55,286 nt of DNA from NCBI GenBank assembly GCA_019637555.1, contig JAHBVK010000042.1, positions 1 through 55,286 on the forward strand, read 5' to 3'. Shown in pieces: positions 24,911 to 34,078 of this stretch. Below the pieces are notes generated by a model that did not search any database, had not been told where the DNA came from, and worked only from the letters and a program-made list of their open reading frames with translations. The DNA is from Anaerolineae bacterium. GTDB taxonomy: Bacteria; Chloroflexota; Anaerolineae; Aggregatilineales; UBA2796. The number at the start of each line of letters is the position of its first letter. The first letter of the stretch is position 1. A program made the translations under genes and the position numbers.

Positions 24911-27900
24911 ATGTTTCGTAAGCCCCTCATCCTGATGCTTGCTTTTGCCTTATTGTTTGTCGCTCTATCCGCAATCGTGCCTGCTGTACGCAGTGCCGGA
25001 GAAGTCGCCGCGGAAGTGATCGATAGCGCTCCCGTACGCGGCGAAGAACTGACGCTTGATGGCACGGTCACGCTCTATTTCAACCAGCCGATGGATCGCG
25101 CCAGTGTGGAAGCGGCATTCAGTGTTACACCCGCCGTTCAAGGTACATTCTCGTGGTCAGATGATGCGACGGTGACCTTCAAGCCCTCCGCATCGCTGCA
25201 GCGCGCCACCGAATACACCTTCCATCTTGGCGCAACGGCAAAAAGCGCCGATGGATCGCCTCTCAAAGATACGTACTCGCTGCGACTGCAAACTATTGGC
25301 TTTCTGGAGGTCGCGCAGATCATCCCCGCCGATGACGCCGACAATGTAGAAGCGGACTCCACGATCACGGTGATCTTCAACCGTCCCGTCGTGCCGCTGC
25401 TTCCTGTCGAGGAGATGTCCACACTACCTAGCCCGATCCGCATCGATCCCCCGACGACGGGAACGGGTCAGTGGGTCAACACCTCGATCTACACCTTCAA
25501 GCCGGATGCACCGTTGCAAGGCGGCACCACCTACGTGGTCACCGTGCCGCAAGGCTTGACCGATGTCACGGGCAGCGTCCTGCAAAATGATGTGCGTTCA
25601 ACTTTCCGCACCATCTCGCCCTCGATCATCGAGTTTGCGCCTGCCAACGACGCCGAAGGTGTGCCGCTAGATAGCAAAATCTCGGTCACCTTTAGCCAGC
25701 CGATGGATCGCGCCAGCACCGAGGCGGCGTTCAGCCTGCACGTCATCGGCAAGGCTGGCAACACCACCGGATCGTTCGAGTGGAGCGATGATAATCTGCG
25801 GCTGACGTTTACCCCTGACGCACGCTTGGAGTACGCCAGTAACTACGTGGTCGAGGTGGACACGCGCACCGCACGCAGTGCCACTGGCGGCACTCTGATC
25901 GGCTCGGTCACGAATGATTTCCGAACCATGCTGCTGCCTGAGATCATCGGCACGTATCCGCAGAACAACGATCAGGATGTGCGCGCTTCAGGGTTCAGCA
26001 TCACCTTCTCCGCGCCGATGAACTTCGAGAATTTCGGAGATCGCATAACGATCGATCCCAAACCCGGCTTGAAGTTCGATGATAGTTCCTACGACACCTA
26101 TAACGGCTCGTATGTCTATAACGTTGGCTTCAGTCAGGAGCCGAGCACCAGTTATACCATCACGTTGGACACCAACGGACTGGTCGATAAGTACGGCACA
26201 CCGCTGCGAATTAACCCCAACAGCCGCATCTACCGCGTTTTGGGCGACGGTAAGCTGCAATTCAGCTTCACCACGCCGATGTTCCCGCCGGAAGCTTCGC
26301 TCAAAACGGGCGGACCAATCGGATTGTACAGTGCCTACACTGCTACTACCCGCGTTTACAGTACGCACCGCAACATCAACCGCATCGATCTCTCCCTGTG
26401 GAAGATGCCGATTAGCGAACTGGTCAGCGTGCTGGCGGATGGCGCTTACGGCGTACCCTACAACTATGCACCACCGCAGTCCAACTTTTTGCGCTCGTGG
26501 TCGGTGGCGCTGGAAAACCCCACCAATATCCTGCGCTACGATCTGCTGGCGATCACCGATGAGGGTACCAGCGGATCGGCGGCTCCGGCTGCCTTTGAGT
26601 GCCCCGGCGCACCACCCACTCAGCTAGCGGTAGGCATGGAGGTCTACGTTCTCTACGACGATCCCCGCCCGATCCGCGTGCGTGAAAATGCTGGCTTGGC
26701 AGGTCGGCAGATCACGCAGGCGAATCCCGGCACGGTGTTTAGCGTCGTTGGTGGTCCTGTGTGCTCCGATGGCTACGTCTGGTGGAGTGTAGTCAGCGAG
26801 GACGAAACTATTCGCGGTTGGGTCGCTGAAGGTAATCTAGAAAATTACTTCATCGGACCGAACTATCCCGCTAACAGCGGCGTCCCCTCCGGTGATGGTC
26901 CCACGATTGTCGAGAATACCGCCAGCGCACCACTGAAGCCCGGTGCTTATCTGCTCTACTACACCGCGCCGGAACTGGCAGACGCCTACTATGGCGACAT
27001 CCGCCACCTGATGATCGTGGCGACGGCGAACCTCACGCTCAAGGTCAACGATAATTCCGCGCTGGCGTGGGTCACCGATCTTCAGTCGGGGCAGCCAGTG
27101 GCGGGCGCAGTCGTCACCTTCTATCAGAAGGGCACTGCCATCGGGCAGGCGACCAGCGATGCCAACGGCATCGCCACCCTCAAGCTGCCAGTCCGTCTCG
27201 AGACGCTCTACACCGAAATCTCCGCTATCGTGGATGACGGTACGACTTACGCCGTCGCTGCGCTGTCGTGGGATCAGGGCATCAGCTCGTGGGAGTTCAA
27301 CCAGCCCGACGATTACTACTCGCAGCGCATGACTGTGTATATGTACTCGGATCGTTCGCTCTATCGCCCCGGTCAGCCCGTCTACTTCCGTGGCGTGCTG
27401 CGCGACAAAGCCGATAAAACCTACACGTTAAGTGCGCTCAAGACGATCAGCGTAGAAGTCCGCAACGATCAGGACGAGGTGATCTACAGCAAAGACCTCG
27501 AACTGACACCTTACGGCTCCTTCAGCGACAGCTTCACCGTCGCGGAGGATGCGCCACTCGGTTACTACCGCATCATCGCCCGTCCCGGTGGCGACGACCC
27601 CAACGCGCCGACTTTCGTGCGCGGGATCAATGTGGCGCAGTACCGCGTGCCGGAGTTTCAGGTCAAGCTCACGCCAGCGGCTACCGCCGTCGTGCAGGGC
27701 GATAAGATCACCCTGACGGTGGAGAGTTCCTTCTTCTTCGGTGGTGCGGTCAGCAATGCTCGCGTCGAGTGGTCGGCGTTCAGCCAACCGTACTTCTTCA
27801 ACTATCGCGGGCAGGGTAACTACAACTTCACCAACATCAACGAGGATGAAGGCTACCGCGCCTTTGAAACTTCCTATGGTGATACCGTCGGTGAGGGCAA

Positions 27901-30900
27901 AGGCACTACCGACGCGCAGGGACGCTTCACCATCGAGCTACCTGCCGACTTAGGCAAGGCGGGCAGCAGCCGCACCTACACCATCGAAGCGCGCGTCACC
28001 GACGAAAGCGATCAAATGATCGCTGGACGGCAAGAGATCACCGTTCATCAGGGCGAGTTCTACATCGGCGCAGCGCCGGATGAATACGTCGGCACGGCGG
28101 GCAAAGACGCCAAGATCAACTTGATCACCGTCGATTGGAACAGTCAGGCAGTGCCCAACACACCACTGAGCGTCAAAGTGGTCGAGCGCAACTGGCACAG
28201 CACGCAGAGTGTCGATCCCGCCACTGGACGCAGCGTCTGGAACTGGGAAGTGGAAGAAACGCCCGTCACTGATGGCGTAGCCACGACTGACGCTGATGGC
28301 AAAGCCGTCTACAGCTTCGTGCCGCCAAAAGGAGGTGTTTACAAGATTCTAGCGACGGGACGCGACTCCAGAGGCAACCAGATCACCACCTCGACCTTCC
28401 TATGGGTCGCTGGTCCCGATTACGTGCCTTGGCGTCAGCAGAACAGCAACCGCATCGATCTGAAGATCGACAAAACTAACTTTCAAGTGGGCGACACCGC
28501 CTCGATCCTGATCGCCAGTCCATTTCAGGGCGCGACCAAGGCGTTGATCACGGTGGAACGCGGTCACATCCTTAAAACCGAAGTGATCGACATGCCCAAC
28601 AACAGCTATGTCTACAAGCTGCCGATCACGGCGGATATGGCTCCTAACGCCTTCGTCTCCGTCACGGTGGTCAAGGGCGTCGATGAGACGAATCCTGTGC
28701 CCGCCTTCCGCATGGGCTTGATCGGCTTCGGCGTGGAGATAGATCAACTCAAGCTGAACATCACGCTGACACCGGACAAAGAGCAAGCAGGCCCGCGTGA
28801 CACTGTAACCTACGCCATCAAAGTCACTGACTACGCTGGCAATCCGGTGCAGGCGGAAGTCGGCGTCGGACTGACCGATCTGGCGGTGCTCTCGTTGCTG
28901 CCGGATACCAGCACACCGATCCTCGAGCACTTCTATTCGCAGGCGGGCATTGGTGTTCGCACCGCCAACTCGCTGATCCTCAGCGTCGATCAGCAGACGC
29001 AGGAAATCTTGAACACCATCAAAGGTGGTGGCGGTGGTGGACCGGAAGGCGGCATCTTCGAGGTGCGCCAACTGTTCATCGATACTCCACTGTGGCAGCC
29101 CAGCGTGATCACCGACGCCAACGGCGAAGCCTCCGTTTCGGTCACACTGCCCGATCAACTGACCACATGGCGGCTGGACGCCCGCGCGATCACACAGCCA
29201 ACAGGTGAACTCGGCACTACGCTAGTCGGGCAAACCACGGTCGATCTGATCAGCACCAAGCCGCTGTTGATCCGTCCGGTGACGCCGCGCTTCTACGTGG
29301 TTGGTGATCAAAGCACGCTCGTCGCCATCGTCAACAACAATACCGATAGCGATCAGCAGGTCAACGTCCACATCGAAGTGGTGGGTGCGACCTTGAAGGA
29401 TGATGCGGCGAAATCCGCCACCATTCCCAGCAAGGGACGAATGCGCTTTGAATGGGGCATCGAAGTGCAGGATGTAAGCGCGCTGGATGTCACCTTCTTC
29501 GCTGCCACCGCCGATAACAAGTACACCGATGCCGCCAAGAGCGCCGTCGGTCAGGGCGATGACAAAACGCTGCCCGTGATCAAGTACGAAGCGCCGGAAA
29601 CCGTCAGTACAGGCGGCGTGATCACCGCTGAAGGTGGCGCGCGCACCGAAGGGATTATCCTGCCGCGCCGCTTCGATATCACGCAGGGCACGCTGGACAT
29701 CCGGCTGGATCGTTCGCTTGCGGCAGCGACCACCAGTGCGCTCAAGGTGCTCGAATACTATCCTTACTACTGCACCGAGCAGACCATCAGCCGCTTCCTA
29801 CCCAACGTCGCTACTTACGGGGCGCTGACCAAACTCGGTGTTAACGATCCGGCGATGAAAGCGGATCTCGATGCCATCCTCAATATCTCGGTCCAGCGCC
29901 TCTATGCCGATCAGAAAGTGGACGGCGGTTGGGGTTGGTTCCCGACGGAACCGAGTAATCCGCTGGTCACCGCTTACGCCCTGATCGGACTGGCGGAAGC
30001 GCAGAAACAGGGCTTCCAGATCGATCAAACAGTGATCGAAGCCGCGATCCGTAACCTGCGCGAAGAAACCGCCAAGCGGCTGCCCAATCAGCCCTCGCGC
30101 TGGCAGGTCAACCGTCAGGCGTTCCTGATCTACGCGCTGGCATATGCGGGTGCGGGCAACTTCAGTCAGGCGGTCAATCTCTACAATGTGCGCGATAACC
30201 TCAGCACTTACGCCCGCGCTTATCTGGCGATGGCGTTCAAGCTGATGGATCCGGCGAACACGCGCTATACCGATGCGCTGGTTAGCGACTTCGCCAACCG
30301 CGTGATTCTGAGTGCCACCGGAGCGCATTGGGAGGAGGATTACCGCGACTACTGGAACTGGAACACTGATACGCGCACGACGGCATTAGTGCTAAAGGCG
30401 CTGATCCAGATTCAGCCGAGCAATCAACTGATCCCTAACGTGGTGCGCTGGATCATGGTGGCGCGTACCGCTGATGCGTGGGAAACCACGCAGGAAACGG
30501 CGTGGGCGGTGCTGGCGCTCACTGACTGGATGGTGGTCACCAACGAACTGAATCCCAGCTACACCTTCGGCGCAACACTCAACGGCAAGTCGCTGACCAC
30601 GACCGAAACGGCATCGCCGCAAAACGTCCGCGACTCGGTGCAGTTGCAGGTTCAGGTACAAGACTTGCTGAAAGGTGAACTCAACCGCTTCACCGTAGAT
30701 CGCACGGCGGGTGATGGACAGTTGTACTACACCGCGCATCTGACGGCATATCTGCCAGTGGAGCAGGTGCAGCCGCTGTCACGCGGGATCACCATTAGCC
30801 GTCAGTACAGCCTCGCCAGCGATCCGAACAACACGCCGATCACTGAGGCGCACGTTGGCGATAACATCCGCGTCACGCTGACCATCGTTGCTCCTAACGA

Positions 30901-31291
30901 CCTCAATTACGCCGTGATCACCGATCCGATTCCGGCGGGTACAGAAGGCGTCGATCCGGGCTTGGCGACCACTGCCATCGGGCAGGAGCCGCAACTCCGC
31001 GATACCGATCCGCTGTACGATGGTTGGGGCTGGTGGTGGTTCAGCAAGACCGAGTTCCGCGATGATCGCGTGGTGCTCTACGCTACCTATCTGCCGCGTG
31101 GGACGTACCAGTACACCTACACGCTGCGGGCAGGACTACCGGGCGTCTACCGCGTGATTCCCGCGACGGGGCAGGAGTTCTACTTCCCCGACACCTATGG
31201 GCGCAGCGCCGGATCGCTGTTCACGCTGCTGCCCGCCACCGATGCCGCCAGCGATCCCACCAATCCGGTGACACCAACACCGAGCAACTAA
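24911..31291 (+). CDS. Very large secreted alpha-2-macroglobulin-like protein
   Basis: About 2126 residues. The start at ATG 24911 has AGGAGG seven bases upstream. A Sec signal (MFRKPLILMLAFALLFVALS) has no lipobox, so the protein is secreted. Four SbsA-type Ig-like (Big_5) modules follow (about 35-470; each with FNQPMDRASVEAAF-like strands), then an SH3-like segment (about residue 590-650, VRENAGLAGRQI and WWSVVSEDETIRGWV), MG domains with SDRSLYRPGQPVYFRGV (about residue 820) and the A2M segment PLWQPSVITDANGEASVSVT. The thioester motif YYCTEQTISRF has Cys near residue 1621 and Gln three residues on. It then continues with a terpenoid-cyclase-like helical domain and a receptor-binding-like end. 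It should trap proteases covalently at the cell surface. Confidence 0.93.
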   Translation: MFRKPLILMLAFALLFVALSAIVPAVRSAGEVAAEVIDSAPVRGEELTLDGTVTLYFNQPMDRASVEAAFSVTPAVQGTFSWSDDATVTFKPSASLQRATEYTFHLGATAKSADGSPLKDTYSLRLQTIGFLEVAQIIPADDADNVEADSTITVIFNRPVVPLLPVEEMSTLPSPIRIDPPTTGTGQWVNTSIYTFKPDAPLQGGTTYVVTVPQGLTDVTGSVLQNDVRSTFRTISPSIIEFAPANDAEGVPLDSKISVTFSQPMDRASTEAAFSLHVIGKAGNTTGSFEWSDDNLRLTFTPDARLEYASNYVVEVDTRTARSATGGTLIGSVTNDFRTMLLPEIIGTYPQNNDQDVRASGFSITFSAPMNFENFGDRITIDPKPGLKFDDSSYDTYNGSYVYNVGFSQEPSTSYTITLDTNGLVDKYGTPLRINPNSRIYRVLGDGKLQFSFTTPMFPPEASLKTGGPIGLYSAYTATTRVYSTHRNINRIDLSLWKMPISELVSVLADGAYGVPYNYAPPQSNFLRSWSVALENPTNILRYDLLAITDEGTSGSAAPAAFECPGAPPTQLAVGMEVYVLYDDPRPIRVRENAGLAGRQITQANPGTVFSVVGGPVCSDGYVWWSVVSEDETIRGWVAEGNLENYFIGPNYPANSGVPSGDGPTIVENTASAPLKPGAYLLYYTAPELADAYYGDIRHLMIVATANLTLKVNDNSALAWVTDLQSGQPVAGAVVTFYQKGTAIGQATSDANGIATLKLPVRLETLYTEISAIVDDGTTYAVAALSWDQGISSWEFNQPDDYYSQRMTVYMYSDRSLYRPGQPVYFRGVLRDKADKTYTLSALKTISVEVRNDQDEVIYSKDLELTPYGSFSDSFTVAEDAPLGYYRIIARPGGDDPNAPTFVRGINVAQYRVPEFQVKLTPAATAVVQGDKITLTVESSFFFGGAVSNARVEWSAFSQPYFFNYRGQGNYNFTNINEDEGYRAFETSYGDTVGEGKGTTDAQGRFTIELPADLGKAGSSRTYTIEARVTDESDQMIAGRQEITVHQGEFYIGAAPDEYVGTAGKDAKINLITVDWNSQAVPNTPLSVKVVERNWHSTQSVDPATGRSVWNWEVEETPVTDGVATTDADGKAVYSFVPPKGGVYKILATGRDSRGNQITTSTFLWVAGPDYVPWRQQNSNRIDLKIDKTNFQVGDTASILIASPFQGATKALITVERGHILKTEVIDMPNNSYVYKLPITADMAPNAFVSVTVVKGVDETNPVPAFRMGLIGFGVEIDQLKLNITLTPDKEQAGPRDTVTYAIKVTDYAGNPVQAEVGVGLTDLAVLSLLPDTSTPILEHFYSQAGIGVRTANSLILSVDQQTQEILNTIKGGGGGGPEGGIFEVRQLFIDTPLWQPSVITDANGEASVSVTLPDQLTTWRLDARAITQPTGELGTTLVGQTTVDLISTKPLLIRPVTPRFYVVGDQSTLVAIVNNNTDSDQQVNVHIEVVGATLKDDAAKSATIPSKGRMRFEWGIEVQDVSALDVTFFAATADNKYTDAAKSAVGQGDDKTLPVIKYEAPETVSTGGVITAEGGARTEGIILPRRFDITQGTLDIRLDRSLAAATTSALKVLEYYPYYCTEQTISRFLPNVATYGALTKLGVNDPAMKADLDAILNISVQRLYADQKVDGGWGWFPTEPSNPLVTAYALIGLAEAQKQGFQIDQTVIEAAIRNLREETAKRLPNQPSRWQVNRQAFLIYALAYAGAGNFSQAVNLYNVRDNLSTYARAYLAMAFKLMDPANTRYTDALVSDFANRVILSATGAHWEEDYRDYWNWNTDTRTTALVLKALIQIQPSNQLIPNVVRWIMVARTADAWETTQETAWAVLALTDWMVVTNELNPSYTFGATLNGKSLTTTETASPQNVRDSVQLQVQVQDLLKGELNRFTVDRTAGDGQLYYTAHLTAYLPVEQVQPLSRGITISRQYSLASDPNNTPITEAHVGDNIRVTLTIVAPNDLNYAVITDPIPAGTEGVDPGLATTAIGQEPQLRDTDPLYDGWGWWWFSKTEFRDDRVVLYATYLPRGTYQYTYTLRAGLPGVYRVIPATGQEFYFPDTYGRSAGSLFTLLPATDAASDPTNPVTPTPSN

Positions 31292-31299
31292 AATAAAAA

Positions 31300-31382
31300 G
31301 GGTGGGTTTCAAACCCACCCTACCGACAACTTGAACACTATCAAACAATCGTAATCGTATGGGCAGGTTTCCCAACCTGCCC
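31300..31382. terminator. Two terminator hairpins between convergent genes
   Basis: GGGTGGGTTT/AAACCCACCC (31300-31320) is followed on the minus strand by a T-rich run (TTTTTATTTT) and can end rnhB transcripts. GGGCAGGTT/AACCTGCCC (31361-31382) is followed on the plus strand by TTCTTCTTTTT and can end the alpha-2-macroglobulin transcript. Together they form a bidirectional terminator. Confidence 0.88.
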
Positions 31383-31395
31383 TTCTTCTTTTTAT

Positions 31396-32037
31396 TCACC
31401 CCTCTGGCTGCTCAAACCCCGGCAGTCGTGGCGTCAGATGCGAGAGCGCCGTCGTAGCGAACTGCTTACGATGATACGGCGTGATCCCGTACTCTTGCAG
31501 CGCCAGCACATGCGCCCGTGTGCCGTAACCCATATTACGATTCCAACCGTATTGCGGATAGGCGTTGTGCAGTGACTGCATCACCCGATCTCGCGTCACC
31601 TTGGCGATGATCGAAGCAGCGGCAACTGCTTGCACCGTCTCATCCGCACGTACCACACACTGTACCCGTTTGGCACGTTTGCCCAGATTGCGCAGCTTCA
31701 GGTTGCCATCCACGATGTATTCCAGCGCCGTCACACGCATGATCAAGCGTTCAAAAGCGGCGCGGTTTGCCCACCCAATGTCCCTTCGGTTGATCTCGTT
31801 AACGGTGATAATCTCCGTTTCGACGGCAAGCGCATGTTCATGGATCACGCTGATCAAGTTTTCGCGTTGGAGTTTGTTGAGCTTCTTTGAGTCTCGCAAA
31901 AGGTTGTGCGGAAACACCGTCGAGAAGTCGAAATCCACCGGAAATGCCACCAGTGCCGCCACCAGCGGACCTGCTAACGGACCCCGCCCCGCTTCATCCA
32001 AACCGCACAAGGTTGGCGCTTCCGCTACGATGTTCAT
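31396..32037 (-). CDS. rnhB: Ribonuclease HII
   Basis: The 213-residue protein has the RNase HII signature LCGLDEAGRGPLAGPLVAAL (about residue 10-29) with the catalytic Asp-Glu pair, LLRDSKKLNKLQR (about residue 46), and VVRADETVQAVAAASIIAKV (about residue 127) with a third catalytic Asp and the conserved AASIIAK segment. It also has NMGYGTRAH for nucleic acid contact. The enzyme removes ribonucleotides and RNA primers embedded in DNA. It is a single-gene transcript converging on the macroglobulin gene and divergent from the GT4 gene. Confidence 0.96.
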   Translation of the reverse strand: MNIVAEAPTLCGLDEAGRGPLAGPLVAALVAFPVDFDFSTVFPHNLLRDSKKLNKLQRENLISVIHEHALAVETEIITVNEINRRDIGWANRAAFERLIMRVTALEYIVDGNLKLRNLGKRAKRVQCVVRADETVQAVAAASIIAKVTRDRVMQSLHNAYPQYGWNRNMGYGTRAHVLALQEYGITPYHRKQFATTALSHLTPRLPGFEQPEG

Positions 32038-32136
32038 GCTATCCTTTTGCTGTCTGACGCGGTAAAGTTACCATTGCCGCTGGCATGATCAATCAACCTG
32101 ACTTATGTGCTCTGAAGCCTCGATTTTATCATAATA

Positions 32137-33234
32137 ATGAAACTTGCCCTTGTACACGATTGGCTGAATCAAGTAGGTGGCGCGGAAGATGTGTTGGCGG
32201 AAATGGTCGGCATGTATCCCGACTCACCGCTGTATACCAGCATCTACGCCCGCGACACTATGCCCGCTGCGTGGCGTGAGTGGTCGATCCACAGCTTATG
32301 GATGGATCAACTGCCGGGGATTCACCAGCATCATCAACGCTACTTGCCACTCTATCCACTGGCGTTCGGCGGACTCGATCTCTCTAATTACGAAGTGATC
32401 CTCTCCAACAAAAGTGGCTTCTGTCATGGCGTACAGAAGGGTGAGGCGATCCACGTCTGCTACTGCTTAGCGCCTACGCGCTACGTCTGGCAGCCGGATG
32501 CCTACATGGATCGGGAGAATCTCGGCAATGGGTTACGCATGGCACTGCGTCCGCTGATCCGTTTGCTGAAAGGTTGGGATTACCGTGCTGCCCAGCGCGT
32601 TGATCACTTTATTGCCATCTCCACTGAGATTAAGCAGCGCATCAAAACTTTCTACGGGCGCGACTCAGTGGTGATTTATCCACCTGTGGAAGCAGCGGAA
32701 CGCTTCACACCTTCCAAAACCGTCGAGGATTACTTCCTGATCGTCTCCCGCCTGATCCCCTATAAGCGCATCGATCTGGCGGTGCAAGCGTGTACGCAGC
32801 TAGGACTGCCGCTGCTGGTGGCTGGCGCAGGCAGAGATCGGGAAAAATTGGAAGCAATGGCAGGACCAACAGTGAAATTCTTGGGGCGCGTGCCAGATGC
32901 CGACCTGCCCGATTTAATGGCACGCTGTAAGGCGTTCATCTTCCCCGGCTTGGAGGATTTCGGGATCGCACCCGTGCAAGCGCAGGCGGCTGGTCGTCCG
33001 GTGATCGCCTTTCGCGGCGGTGGTGCGCTGGATACCGTGATCCCCGGTATTACGGGCGAGTTCTTCGATCAGCAAACGGTGGAATCGCTCTCGGCGGTAC
33101 TGCGTTCATTCGATGTCAGCCACTACGACTCAGCCGTGATCCGCCCCATCGCGCTAAAATTTGATCGGTCTGTATTTCGCCAACAGCTATCCGAGTTCGT
33201 CGAACAGGCATACGATAAGCGTCAGAGGCACTAA
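32137..33234 (+). CDS. Family 4 glycosyltransferase (GT-B)
   Basis: The 365-residue protein starts MKLALVHDWLNQVGGAEDVL, the standard N-terminal GT4 strand and Gly-Gly-Ala-Glu loop. The second Rossmann half has YFLIVSRLIPYKRIDLAVQA (about residue 193), VAGAGRDREKLEAMA, and FIFPGLEDFGIAPVQAQAAG (about residue 267-286), containing the sugar-nucleotide-binding Glu-x7-Glu-type segment (Glu then Gln here). No membrane segment is present. Together with the Wzz-like gene that follows after three bases, it suggests synthesis of a cell-surface polysaccharide. The donor and acceptor sugars are unknown. Confidence 0.92.
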   Translation: MKLALVHDWLNQVGGAEDVLAEMVGMYPDSPLYTSIYARDTMPAAWREWSIHSLWMDQLPGIHQHHQRYLPLYPLAFGGLDLSNYEVILSNKSGFCHGVQKGEAIHVCYCLAPTRYVWQPDAYMDRENLGNGLRMALRPLIRLLKGWDYRAAQRVDHFIAISTEIKQRIKTFYGRDSVVIYPPVEAAERFTPSKTVEDYFLIVSRLIPYKRIDLAVQACTQLGLPLLVAGAGRDREKLEAMAGPTVKFLGRVPDADLPDLMARCKAFIFPGLEDFGIAPVQAQAAGRPVIAFRGGGALDTVIPGITGEFFDQQTVESLSAVLRSFDVSHYDSAVIRPIALKFDRSVFRQQLSEFVEQAYDKRQRH

Positions 33235-33237
33235 CCA

Positions 33238-33927
33238 ATGGAACTGAATTACTTGATCGGAATGGTAAAGCGGCGTTGGTGGCTGATCTTGCTGCCCGCG
33301 CTGGTGGCATTGATTCTGACTCTGCCGCTGCTTGGCGCGATGATTCGACCGCCCGTCAATTACAGCGTTGGGGTGCGCTTTACCGCCAGCCAGACGCCGA
33401 CTGCTCAGAACGCACCGACCTTCGAGGACTTGAGCTACATCCCGTGGTTGGCATCTGAGTACGCGGTCAACAATCTGGCGACGTGGATGCGTACCGATTC
33501 CTTCGCGCGGGAAATCTCGGCACGGCTGGAAACGCAAGGAAAATCGGTCAGCGCCGATGCCATTCGCGCCGCCGTCACCTCCGATAGCGCCCGCAGCATC
33601 ATGACCTTCTACGTCACCTCATGGGCGGATGAAGCCGAAACCAAACTGATTGCGGAAGCGGCGATCAACGTGCTGCAAAACAAGAACGCGGCTTATTTCG
33701 CCCAGTTCGGCGCGGAACCCGCCCGCGTCGTGCCGTTGGATGCACCTATCGTCGTGCCTGTGCCTGTACCGCTGGCGGTGCGCTTCGGTCCGCTGCTGCG
33801 CGTGGTGCTCGGATTGGCTGTCGGATTGGCGCTGGCGTTCCTCGCGGAATATCTGGATTCGACGATCCGCAGCCGCAGTGAGGTCGAGGCGTTAGGATTG
33901 AAGGTGATCGGGGAGATACCGAAATAA
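33238..33927 (+). CDS. Wzz/polysaccharide co-polymerase-like membrane protein
   Basis: The 229-residue protein has an N-terminal membrane segment (RRWWLILLPALVALILTLPL, about residue 12-31), a periplasmic or extracytoplasmic region of about 140 residues, and a C-terminal membrane segment (about 188-208, LRVVLGLAVGLALAFLAEYL) followed by DSTIRSRSEVEALGLKVIGE, the typical Wzz/CapA ending. It lacks the fused tyrosine kinase seen in some relatives. Such proteins set chain length or gate export of polysaccharides. It follows the GT4 gene after three bases and is ended by a terminator. Confidence 0.85.
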   Translation: MELNYLIGMVKRRWWLILLPALVALILTLPLLGAMIRPPVNYSVGVRFTASQTPTAQNAPTFEDLSYIPWLASEYAVNNLATWMRTDSFAREISARLETQGKSVSADAIRAAVTSDSARSIMTFYVTSWADEAETKLIAEAAINVLQNKNAAYFAQFGAEPARVVPLDAPIVVPVPVPLAVRFGPLLRVVLGLAVGLALAFLAEYLDSTIRSRSEVEALGLKVIGEIPK

Positions 33928-33929
33928 AA

Positions 33930-33954
33930 AAGGGAACTCTCATCAAGTTCCCTT
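33930..33954 (+). terminator. Terminator after the Wzz-like gene
   Basis: AAGGGAACT and AGTTCCCTT form a nine-bp stem with a seven-base loop, flanked by AAAAAA on the left and only a weak T-tract on the right. It may function better on the minus strand. Confidence 0.65.
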
Positions 33955-34014
33955 CAGTCGTTATCGTGATTTTCTTCCAGACCACTTCGGACGTTTCGTA
34001 ACCTGATCCGGGAA

Positions 34015-34069
34015 TTTAGTCCCGCAGGGACTTTGTTCGTTCAGCACGGCAATTCATTGCCGTGTTATC
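34015..34069. repeat. 53-bp two-hairpin repeat, copy B
   Basis: The first palindrome GTCCCGCAGGGAC and second palindrome ACGGCAATTCATTGCCGT are linked by TTTGTTCGTTCAGC. The copy lies between the Wzz terminator and the stop of fabH, which reads into it from the right on the minus strand. The outermost bases of the second stem co-vary with those of copy C (A-CGG/CCG-T here, C-CGG/CCG-G there). Confidence 0.8.
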
Positions 34070-34078
34070 TGCTTTCCC

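Noticed and set aside
28400..29158. A 252-codon minus-strand frame inside the macroglobulin gene
   Set aside because: The sense strand is a continuous 2126-residue protein with signal peptide and thioester motif; the antisense frame has no family features.
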